From the NCBI GenBank assembly GCA_002297505.1, contig DBLQ01000098.1:1255-65254 (forward strand): 64,000 nucleotides of DNA, written 5' to 3'. A model generated the notes under the pieces. The model was not told the DNA's origin. It made no database searches and worked only from the letters and a program-made list of their open reading frames with translations. Position 1 is the stretch's first letter. Each line of letters opens with the position of its first letter. This DNA is from Flavobacteriales bacterium UBA720. Lineage in GTDB: Bacteria; Bacteroidota; Bacteroidia; Flavobacteriales; Weeksellaceae. The position numbers and the translations under genes are program-made. Below, piece after piece: positions 25,577 to 32,822 of the stretch.

Positions 25577-26719
25577 TTATTGCAACAGCCAGAGAATCGC
25601 CTGCTTCAGTTCGCGTCTCCAGTACGTTTCGGAATGTGTTCCGTCCTCGTCAATTTTAATTTTAATCTGATCTTCGGGCATTTTTTTGCGGATGAGCTCG
25701 GCATCCACATCATTGATTTCCGGAACCATGGACTCATCTTCACTTTTTCCTGCCACGATATAAAACTTTGATTTCTTAAGGGATTGATGATTCTGATTCA
25801 GATATTTTTTAAGATCGTCCGAAGCAAACCAGAACGCGGGACTGAAAATGCCCGCTTTTCCGAAAACTTTGGGATATTTCACTGCGGCATACAGCGAAAT
25901 CAAGCCTCCCATCGAACTTCCTAAGATTACGGTTTTGGAAGCTTGCTTTTGTGTTCTGTAAGTTTTATCAATGTAAGGCTTCAGTGTTTTGATAAGGAAA
26001 TCAACGTAAAGATCTCCTTTTCCGGTAGTTTTGTATTTAGAATTATTCCACGGAGAATATTCATTCAGCCGCTCCGGGCCGCCATTATCTATTCCTACTA
26101 CAATTGCGGATTTCCCTGTTTCGGCAAAAATCTGATTCAGTGTTTCATCCACTGCCCATTCACCGGAAAAACTGGTGTAATCATCAAAAAGATTCTGTCC
26201 ATCGTGCATGTAAATTACGGGATATTTTTTATTGGAAGTCTCATAATCGGGTGGGAGATAGATCCAGATCTTCCGGCTCGTTTTCAGTTGAGGAATACTG
26301 AAGTTCTCACTCAGGATTTTTACGTTAGGCAATGCCGTATGTCGCTTCACAACTTGTTTTTCCCATCCTTCAATTTCAATGTTTAGGATGCCTGAAGGTT
26401 CACCATACCAATCCCTGTTAGGAATGGCATTACCATTAGAGTCTGCCTCCACAGTCTGCCAGCTGCCACGGGTAATTTTGAAATGAAGTTCTTTTAATGG
26501 CTGTTTAATGGTAAGAGCATAAATACCGTCAGTATTTTTTTCAAACTTAAATTGATCATCCTGCGGATTCCAGTTATTAAGATCTCCAGCCAGATAGAAA
26601 GTAGTATTCCCAGTAGTTGACGCGGGCCATTTCGTGATATTTATGGTCAGAGTCTGTGCATTGGCTAAGGACGATATTACCATCATAATAATCACTGCTA
26701 AGAATCCTGATCTTATCAT
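25577..26719 (-). CDS. Exported esterase (PF00756-like) with N-terminal starch-binding-like domain
   Basis: 380 residues: signal peptide (ending ANAQ), a beta-sandwich domain like CBM20/48 folds (about 25-115; FYLAGDLNNWNPQDDQFKF, FKITRGSWQTVEADSNG), and an esterase D/enterochelin-esterase alpha/beta hydrolase domain with the nucleophile elbow GSSMGGLISLYAA, preceded by VIYMHDGQNLFDD and closed by the DGTHSETYW His. Such enzymes cleave acyl or feruloyl esters on glycans or siderophores. It overlaps the upstream hydrolase gene by 4 bp, so the two form an operon. Confidence 0.85.
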   Translation of the reverse strand: MIRSGFLAVIIMMVISSLANAQTLTINITKWPASTTGNTTFYLAGDLNNWNPQDDQFKFEKNTDGIYALTIKQPLKELHFKITRGSWQTVEADSNGNAIPNRDWYGEPSGILNIEIEGWEKQVVKRHTALPNVKILSENFSIPQLKTSRKIWIYLPPDYETSNKKYPVIYMHDGQNLFDDYTSFSGEWAVDETLNQIFAETGKSAIVVGIDNGGPERLNEYSPWNNSKYKTTGKGDLYVDFLIKTLKPYIDKTYRTQKQASKTVILGSSMGGLISLYAAVKYPKVFGKAGIFSPAFWFASDDLKKYLNQNHQSLKKSKFYIVAGKSEDESMVPEINDVDAELIRKKMPEDQIKIKIDEDGTHSETYWRRELKQAILWLLQ

Positions 26720-27693
26720 TTCTCAGTATGTATTTTAGCAAAATCAAGCGTCTTTTTTGCAATATCCCTGGCCTCCTCCAAGGTGATATTGGTAAAAGCG
26801 TGTCTCGCATCTTTGATGATATGAAGCTGGTGATCTACCTTATTTTCAGAGAGTTTCTCAGCCAGCAAATGCGATTGGGAAACATCCACCACCTTATCGT
26901 CGTCACCCTGGAAAATCAACGTTGGAACTGTATTTTTGCCGATATACTGAACCGGCGAATATGCAATACACTTTTCCTGCGCAGCCTCTTGCTGCCTGAA
27001 GATGTCGAATCCCGTCAGTTCCCGGATCTTCTGAGTCCGGAGGTTATATGCGTCAAGATTCTGCCATTTAAAAACCTGAAGAAAAAAACTGTTGGCATCT
27101 GTTCTGAAAAATTTACGAAGATCAGTTGGCGCAAAAAAGTCAATGACAAATTTTGGCTGAACAGGCATTTCCTGATTCTGATAAGCCGTCAGCAGTGCCA
27201 GATGACCTCCTGAAGATCCGCCCCAGAGTCCGACATTATCCGTATCAAACTGGTATCGGTCTGCATTAACTTTAATCCATGACAATAGATCTCTGACATC
27301 CTGCAAGGGCTTTTCTAGGTGGACTTTGTCATTAAGCAACGTGTAATCTGCACTGAGGACAATGAAGTTATTTTTCACCAGTTCTGCTAAAACAAATTCT
27401 CGGAAATTATTGTTGATCAGGCTTTTGCTGCCCTGAGACCACGCGCCACCATGAAGATAAACGATCACCGGGCGTTTTCCCGCGGGCTTGCCGGGCGATC
27501 TGTACACATCCAGCCGCAAGGAATCCTCACTGAAATTATTTTTTTTGTAAGCAATGCCTTTATCGATATTCACGGCATAATCGGGATTTGGAAGCGAAAT
27601 ATCAGGATGAGATTTGCCGAAACTTAATGAGTAACTCAGGATTGCGAGAATGATAAGTGTTGCAACAAGCAATACTTTGCCTTTAATGTTCAT
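26716..27693 (-). CDS. Alpha/beta hydrolase (BD-FAE/HSL-like esterase)
   Basis: 325 residues with an N-terminal signal or anchor helix (VLLVATLIILAILSYSLSF). The oxyanion loop VYLHGGAWSQGS and nucleophile elbow GLWGGSSGGHLALL match the HSL and feruloyl-esterase-like branch; the catalytic Asp and His appear as GDDDKVVD and DARHAF. It would hydrolyse carboxyl esters in the periplasm or at the membrane. The ATG at 27691-27693 is preferred over the TTG one codon upstream. Its stop overlaps the start of the next esterase (ATGA), pointing to a shared substrate pathway. Confidence 0.85.
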   Translation of the reverse strand: MNIKGKVLLVATLIILAILSYSLSFGKSHPDISLPNPDYAVNIDKGIAYKKNNFSEDSLRLDVYRSPGKPAGKRPVIVYLHGGAWSQGSKSLINNNFREFVLAELVKNNFIVLSADYTLLNDKVHLEKPLQDVRDLLSWIKVNADRYQFDTDNVGLWGGSSGGHLALLTAYQNQEMPVQPKFVIDFFAPTDLRKFFRTDANSFFLQVFKWQNLDAYNLRTQKIRELTGFDIFRQQEAAQEKCIAYSPVQYIGKNTVPTLIFQGDDDKVVDVSQSHLLAEKLSENKVDHQLHIIKDARHAFTNITLEEARDIAKKTLDFAKIHTEK

Positions 27694-27809
27694 CAATGAT
27701 TATATATTGCATTCCAAATATAAAAGAAAAATCCAGAAGAAACTTGTTTCAGCCGTAGTTTTTTGAAAAATTTATGACTCCAATCTGGACGTACTTCCTC
27801 AAGGTTTTG

Positions 27810-27817
27810 TAAATTTG
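27810..27817 (+). promoter_or_regulatory. Bacteroidetes -7 element (TAAATTTG)
   Basis: 53 nt upstream of the pepP start codon. No TTG is seen at the -33 position. Confidence 0.4.
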
Positions 27818-27870
27818 AATTTCTGCTTTAGTAATAATATAAAGGCAGATCAAATTCTAAATCTTTTACA

Positions 27871-29169
27871 ATGACAACAAAATACGAACAGATCCCAAGT
27901 TCACTTTTCGTAAAAAACAGAAAAAAATTTGCTGACAATTTACTGCCTAAATCGCTAGCGGTATTCAATTCCAATGATATTTACCCCATCAGTGCAGACT
28001 CTACGATGGCTTTTCAGCAGCATCGTGATATTTTCTATCTGAGTGGTGTAGATCAGGAAGAAAGCATATTGGTCATATTTCCGGATGCGTATCTGGAAGA
28101 AAACCGCGAAATTCTTTTTCTTAGAGAAACCAACGATCACATAGCCGTTTGGGAAGGAGAAAAGCTTACCAAAGAAAATGCTTATGAAGTTTCCGGTATC
28201 AAAACGGTGTATTGGCTCAGCGATTTTGATAAAATATTCAAGACCCTTATGTACGAGGCAGAAAATGTCTATCTCAACAAAAATGAACATTATCGCAGCG
28301 CCGTGGAAACACAAACCAGGGAAGACCGGTTCATCAGCCGCGTGAAGAGTGATTTCCCAATGCATAATTATTTACGCAGCAATCCGATTCTCCAACGTCT
28401 CCGAAGCATTAAGGAGCCAGAGGAATTGGCATTGATTCAGACCGCGTGCAATATTACAGAAAAAGGTATCAGAAGGCTGTTGTCCTTTGTGAAACCCGGA
28501 GTTTGGGAATATGAAATCGAAGCAGAACTATTGCATGAGTTTATAAGAAACAGGAGCAAAGGCTTTGCATATACGCCCATTATCGCCAGTGGAAACAGTT
28601 CCAATGTGCTGCATTATATCGCCAATAATCAGCAATGTAAGGATGGTGATGTGATTCTGCTGGACGTTGGCGCCGAGTATGCGAATTATTCCAGTGATCT
28701 TACCCGTACCATTCCTGTCAGTGGAAGATATTCTGAACGTCAAAAACAAATTTACAATGCGGTCCTGAAATGTAAGGAGGAAGCCGAAGACCGTCTGGTG
28801 GCAGGCAACAACTGGTACAGATTTCATAAGGAAATGGGCGAGGTGTATACCGCCGCTTTGCTGGATCTTGGCCTGATTGACAGGGCAGATGTCCAGAACG
28901 AAGATCCGAAATGGCCTGCTTATAAAAAGTTTATGATGCACGGCACATCCCACCACATGGGGCTGGACACACATGATTACGGCATTCTGACTGATGATTT
29001 TGTAGAAAATATGGTATTCACCAATGAGCCTGGTTTCTACATTCCGGCAGAAGGTTTCGGTGTCAGAATTGAGGACGATTATGTGATCCAGGCTGCAGGA
29101 AAACCTTTTAACCTGATGGCGAATATTCCGATTACTGTAGAGGAAATTGAAGACCTGATGAATGCTTAA
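27871..29169 (+). CDS. pepP: Xaa-Pro aminopeptidase (aminopeptidase P, M24B)
   Basis: 432-residue cytoplasmic metalloenzyme removing N-terminal residues that precede proline. It has an N-terminal aminopeptidase-P domain (about 1-170, including QQHRDIFYLSGVDQEESIL) and the pita-bread catalytic domain. All five metal ligands are visible in order: Asp in DVGAEYANYSSD (two Asp), His in MHGTSHHMGLDTHD, Glu in FTNEPGFYI and Glu in GVRIEDDYVI. The length is standard for PepP. It is monocistronic, ended by a strong terminator. Confidence 0.95.
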   Translation: MTTKYEQIPSSLFVKNRKKFADNLLPKSLAVFNSNDIYPISADSTMAFQQHRDIFYLSGVDQEESILVIFPDAYLEENREILFLRETNDHIAVWEGEKLTKENAYEVSGIKTVYWLSDFDKIFKTLMYEAENVYLNKNEHYRSAVETQTREDRFISRVKSDFPMHNYLRSNPILQRLRSIKEPEELALIQTACNITEKGIRRLLSFVKPGVWEYEIEAELLHEFIRNRSKGFAYTPIIASGNSSNVLHYIANNQQCKDGDVILLDVGAEYANYSSDLTRTIPVSGRYSERQKQIYNAVLKCKEEAEDRLVAGNNWYRFHKEMGEVYTAALLDLGLIDRADVQNEDPKWPAYKKFMMHGTSHHMGLDTHDYGILTDDFVENMVFTNEPGFYIPAEGFGVRIEDDYVIQAAGKPFNLMANIPITVEEIEDLMNA

Positions 29170-29178
29170 AAACAAAAG

Positions 29179-29209
29179 AACGTCCGATCATTTTTGATCG
29201 GACGTTTTT
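29179..29209. terminator. Bidirectional terminator after pepP
   Basis: Perfect 12-bp stem AACGTCCGATCA / TGATCGGACGTT (29179-29190, 29195-29206) with a TTTT loop and T-tail. The convergent SDR gene ends 4 bp beyond it. Confidence 0.92.
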
Positions 29210-29212
29210 ATG

Positions 29213-29866
29213 TTATGATTTCTTATCGGCAAAACTGAATATAGTATGGAGCTTGATTTCCGAAAAACTGTTGGACTTGATTTTGGAGGCTACGATCATG
29301 GCTTTGGCCAATACTGCCGTTGGCAATGGCTGGTGCTTTTTAAAAATTCCGATCCGATTGAGTACCTGCAGCGCTTTCAGACCCACTAACTCTGCTTTTC
29401 TGTCCGAATCTTTGCGCTCTAGCATCCCGGGCTGAAAAATGGTGGTCTTTGGAAAATTGAGATTCTTGACGGCTACTTCCAGCTCACCTTTTATTCTGGA
29501 GTAAAAAATCTTGGAGTCGGCACTGGCGCCGTAGGCTGATACTAAGATGTAATCTTCAACGCCGTTTTCTCTGGCTGCCTTTGCAAAATTAAGCTGATAA
29601 TCGAAGTCAATTATTTTTTGGTTGGTTTTGCTGCCCGCCGATTTCAGCGTAGTTCCAAGACAGGAAAATGCAACGTCGCCTTTCACCAGATGTTGCCATT
29701 CTTCCGGCCGGTCAAAATCCACGATGTGCGCCTTGACCTTACTGTTGTGAAAATCCGAACGTCTTCTGACGAAAATATCAATCTCATCAAAATCAGGATC
29801 TTCGCACAGCTGATGGACGAGATCTGTTCCTGTGGCACCCGTGGCACCAATTACCAAAGCTTTCAT
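29213..29866 (-). CDS. NAD(P)-binding atypical SDR-type protein
   Basis: 217 residues. The Rossmann motif GATGATGTDLVHQL sits at the N-terminus, and VAFSCLGTTLKSAGS plus YILVSAYGASADS mark the cofactor-binding strands; a YSRIKGELE segment provides the Tyr/Lys pair. It resembles the HTATIP2/CC3-like atypical short-chain dehydrogenases, whose substrates are mostly unknown. The ATG at 29864-29866 gives the canonical MKALVIGATG start; an upstream in-frame extension lacks family similarity. Confidence 0.82.
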   Translation of the reverse strand: MKALVIGATGATGTDLVHQLCEDPDFDEIDIFVRRRSDFHNSKVKAHIVDFDRPEEWQHLVKGDVAFSCLGTTLKSAGSKTNQKIIDFDYQLNFAKAARENGVEDYILVSAYGASADSKIFYSRIKGELEVAVKNLNFPKTTIFQPGMLERKDSDRKAELVGLKALQVLNRIGIFKKHQPLPTAVLAKAMIVASKIKSNSFSEIKLHTIFSFADKKS

Positions 29867-29945
29867 AATGCAATAATTAAGCGTTAATACTACAAAATCA
29901 CACAGAAAATATCGAACCAATTGCAGATCCTCAGGCGTTAAATAT

Positions 29946-30455
29946 TTAGTTCAGCTGATTAAAATACTCGTCAAGAATAATTTTGAACCATTCCGTAAAA
30001 TGTTCCGGATGTTCAGCAATCTCATTTTTCAAATCCGATGGCGAGATGTAACGGACTTCCGAGACTTCTTCAGAATTGAGGGCGAATTCACCATCAAAGG
30101 TGCCGCTAAAAACGTAGTCCAGTTCATGCTCCCAGAGTCCATCACCCACATCCGCTTTGTAGATGAAGTGGAATTTTTCCGTCAGCTCACAATCGATTCC
30201 CAATTCTTCCTTAATTCGTCTTTTGGCAGCATCCAGATAAGATTCGTTGAGTCTTGGATGCGAGCAGCAGGCATTGGTCCATTGGTTGGGCGAGTGGTAC
30301 TTTTCATTGGCACGCTTCTGCAAAAGCATTTCACCATTTTCATTGAACAGAAAAACCGAAAATGCCCGGTGCAGAATACCATTTTTGTGCGCCTGCATTT
30401 TTTCCATTTGTCCCAACACTACATCATCAGGATTGACCAATACCACTTTTTCCAT
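29946..30455 (-). CDS. idi: Isopentenyl-diphosphate delta-isomerase, type I
   Basis: 169-residue Nudix-fold enzyme interconverting IPP and DMAPP. The active-site Cys appears in TNACCSHP, the Nudix-like helix in AAKRRIKEELG, and the catalytic Glu in WEHELDYVF. Organisms using the mevalonate route need this enzyme, so it fits the mevalonate-kinase-like gene at 16 kb. A minus-strand TATTTTTG element ends 4 nt before the ATG. The nearest upstream gene on this strand is rsmA, separated by a gap with a REP-like hairpin. Confidence 0.95.
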   Translation of the reverse strand: MEKVVLVNPDDVVLGQMEKMQAHKNGILHRAFSVFLFNENGEMLLQKRANEKYHSPNQWTNACCSHPRLNESYLDAAKRRIKEELGIDCELTEKFHFIYKADVGDGLWEHELDYVFSGTFDGEFALNSEEVSEVRYISPSDLKNEIAEHPEHFTEWFKIILDEYFNQLN

Positions 30456-30459
30456 AGAA

Positions 30460-30467
30460 CAAAAATA
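30460..30467 (-). promoter_or_regulatory. -7 element of idi (TATTTTTG on minus strand)
   Basis: Ends exactly 4 nt (TTCT) before the ATG, predicting a leaderless idi mRNA. There is no TTG at the usual -33 distance. Confidence 0.5.
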
Positions 30468-30654
30468 CGGATTTTAAATGTAATTTTTAGGAGCTTAATC
30501 CCGCTTTCCGTTGCAATCTTTTTTGCAAGACGTTTTCACTTTTAAATAGAACTCTTAGTCCACGCAAAAAAGGATTTCCACTGCAATCGGGGCTAGAGGA
30601 TTTGTATTTTTTTAGAACTTTTGTCGATAATTAGAACATTATCAAACCCATTTT

Positions 30655-30706
30655 TGTCATTTCGCAGGAATCTCGACAGCGAAGTTTAGATTCCTACGGA
30701 ATGACA
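30655..30706. repeat. REP-like palindrome
   Basis: Two 19-nt arms (30655-30673 and 30688-30706) of the form TGTCATTyCGyAGGAATCT pair at 17 of 19 positions, the two exceptions being G-U pairs in RNA, around a 14-nt loop. It lies in the 295-bp gap between idi and rsmA, downstream of rsmA, where it could also stop transcription. Confidence 0.8.
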
Positions 30707-30750
30707 ATATGATGTTTATAATTCATTTTTTTTAATAAAATCTCAAATTC

Positions 30751-31527
30751 TCAAACGCTTAAACCCGCTTTCCACTCATTCGTGAAAGTAATAAAATCAG
30801 CAACAGACAATTCCTCCGCTCGAATATCAAGAAAAGCGTGAGACTTCATGTTCTCCGGAATACCCAGAACTTTCAGCGAATTGCTCATCTTTTTGCGTCT
30901 CTGCCCGAAACCGGCTTTCACGATTTGTTTGAATAGAACTTCATTGCCAGCCAATCCTTGTTTCAGATTTCTCGTCATTCGGATCACACCGGATTTTACT
31001 TTCGGTGGCGGATTGAACACATTTTCGTGTACTGTGAAAAGATATTCCACATCGTAATACGCCTGAACCAGAACCGACAAAATCCCGTAATCTTTCGTTC
31101 GCGGCTTTGCAGCCGTTCTTTCCGCCACTTCTTTCTGAAACATCCCGCTCATTTCCGGAATCAGCGTATAATTGTCGATGATTTTAAACAAAATCTGGGA
31201 AGAAATATTGTAAGGAAAATTCCCAATGACAGCCACTTCTTCGCCAAAAATCTCCGGAACATTGATTTTCAGAAAATCGCCAACGAAATGCTGTTCTTCT
31301 AATTTCGGGTAATGTTTTTTAAGATAATCAATGGACTCGTTATCGATTTCCGCAACGTAAGTTTCAACATCTTTTTCCAGAAGAAATTTGGTGAGAACGC
31401 CCATTCCGGGACCAACTTCCAAAACCTTCCCATAACCTTCAAAAGATAATGAATCTACAATGTTGCGTGCGATATTCTGGTCTGTGAGAAAGTGCTGACC
31501 AAGATGTTTTTTTGCTCTGACGTCCAT
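30751..31527 (-). CDS. rsmA: 16S rRNA (adenine(1518)-N6/adenine(1519)-N6)-dimethyltransferase
   Basis: 258-residue KsgA-type methyltransferase that dimethylates two adjacent adenines in helix 45 of 16S rRNA. The N-terminus KKHLGQHFLTDQNIARNIV, the SAM-binding VLEVGPGMGVLTKFL and the catalytic NFPYNISSQILF (NLPY-type motif with Phe) are diagnostic. The length is normal. A TATCTTTG element on the minus strand ends 4 nt before the ATG. Confidence 0.96.
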   Translation of the reverse strand: MDVRAKKHLGQHFLTDQNIARNIVDSLSFEGYGKVLEVGPGMGVLTKFLLEKDVETYVAEIDNESIDYLKKHYPKLEEQHFVGDFLKINVPEIFGEEVAVIGNFPYNISSQILFKIIDNYTLIPEMSGMFQKEVAERTAAKPRTKDYGILSVLVQAYYDVEYLFTVHENVFNPPPKVKSGVIRMTRNLKQGLAGNEVLFKQIVKAGFGQRRKKMSNSLKVLGIPENMKSHAFLDIRAEELSVADFITFTNEWKAGLSV

Positions 31528-31531
31528 TCTG

Positions 31532-31539
31532 CAAAGATA
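31532..31539 (-). promoter_or_regulatory. -7 element of rsmA (TATCTTTG on minus strand)
   Basis: Ends 4 nt (CAGA) before the ATG, as for idi, predicting a leaderless transcript. No clear -33 box. Confidence 0.48.
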
Positions 31540-31632
31540 AAATTATATTTTACGAAACATTGCAGGAAAAGATTTTATTCTTATTAAACCAAAGTTGCAG
31601 ACGGATTTCTTGCGACCTCGCATTATTTGATA

Positions 31633-32760
31633 TCAATAAGCTTTAATTTTGACACATGTCGGATGCCCCAATGTAACTCGTTTTCCAACTCTTTTCAGCA
31701 TCCCTGTTTCCGGATTGCGCCTCAAAACAGTGGCGCTGTTAGAATTAACATTAGTCACAATAATGAATTTACCTGTTTCATCAATCGCAAAAGTTCTTGG
31801 ATGTTTTCCGCCGGTTTTTTTATAGCCGATGGATTCTAATTTGCCATCATTTAAGATTTTAAAAATCGCAATGTTGTTTTCTTTTCCTCTGTTGGAGGCA
31901 TATAGAAATTTTCCGTCTGGCGAAATATGAACATCGGAACTTTCAAAACCTTCTTTTAGTTTTTCAGGATGCGTGGCGATTCTTTGGATTTCTGTCAATT
32001 TGTTATCAGAAAAATCATAAACCGAAATCATCCCGGCCAATTCTTCGATGGAATAAGCTAATTTTCCATCTTTGCTGAAGGTGATGTGTCGCGGCCCGCT
32101 TCCGGGTTTTGTGTTGATGAAGGTACTTTGGCTCTCAATCAAAGGTTGTTTTTGATTTGCATCAAATGGATATTGTAATATTTTGTCTGCACCGAGATCT
32201 GCAAATAGAACAGTTTTGTCATCCGGGGAGAAGACAACAGAGTGCGTGTGGGCTTTTTCCTGTCTTGTTGGATGGATGCCACTACCTTCCGTGAATTTGA
32301 AATGTTGCGCCATCGGGTCAATTTTACCATTTTCAAGAATAGGAAAAACAGAAATTGTGGCTTGATTGTATGTCGCGTTAATCAGCCATTTTCCGCTTTT
32401 GTCAACATTCACATAAACCGGATTTTCGCCACCTGTTTTTTGTTGATTGAGGAGAGTCAGCGTTTTTGTATCGGCATCAAAAGCAAAAGAACTTACTGTT
32501 CCGTAATTCGGCGTCTTGGCGTCGGACGCGGCGTAGACGTATTTTCCATCACTAGAAACGGTGATGTAGCCGGGATTGATCACATCGGAAGATGAAGCAA
32601 CTTTAGTCAGTTTTCCGGTTTCTGTATCGAGTTCATAAACATAAACCGCTTCTGAACCTTTTTCCCAATTGTAAGAACCGAAAAAAACAAATTGTCTTTG
32701 CGAAAAATGATTGGTAAAAATTAAGAAGCTTATTAAGAAAAATACGTTTTGGAGTTTCAT
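31633..32760 (-). CDS. Exported lactonase-family beta-propeller (6-phosphogluconolactonase-like), copy A
   Basis: 375 residues: signal peptide (ending HFSQ) and a seven-bladed propeller of the PF10282 lactonase family. Blade repeats are visible as ELDTETGKLTKVAS, SSDGKYVYAAS, SFAFDADTKTLTLLNQ and SPDGKFLYASNRG. The segment HTHSVVFSPDDKTVLFADLG and the G-x-GPRHITFSKDG turn are family signatures. Cytoplasmic relatives (Pgl) hydrolyse 6-phosphogluconolactone; with a signal peptide the substrate is more likely an extracytoplasmic lactone. A paralogue lies 2.4 kb away beyond the DUF5686 gene. Confidence 0.85.
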   Translation of the reverse strand: MKLQNVFFLISFLIFTNHFSQRQFVFFGSYNWEKGSEAVYVYELDTETGKLTKVASSSDVINPGYITVSSDGKYVYAASDAKTPNYGTVSSFAFDADTKTLTLLNQQKTGGENPVYVNVDKSGKWLINATYNQATISVFPILENGKIDPMAQHFKFTEGSGIHPTRQEKAHTHSVVFSPDDKTVLFADLGADKILQYPFDANQKQPLIESQSTFINTKPGSGPRHITFSKDGKLAYSIEELAGMISVYDFSDNKLTEIQRIATHPEKLKEGFESSDVHISPDGKFLYASNRGKENNIAIFKILNDGKLESIGYKKTGGKHPRTFAIDETGKFIIVTNVNSNSATVLRRNPETGMLKRVGKRVTLGHPTCVKIKAY

Positions 32761-32822
32761 TGGATAGAATTAATTTGGAAATTGAGAAGCCACAGAATCA
32801 AATCTGCATTGTCACAAATCTC

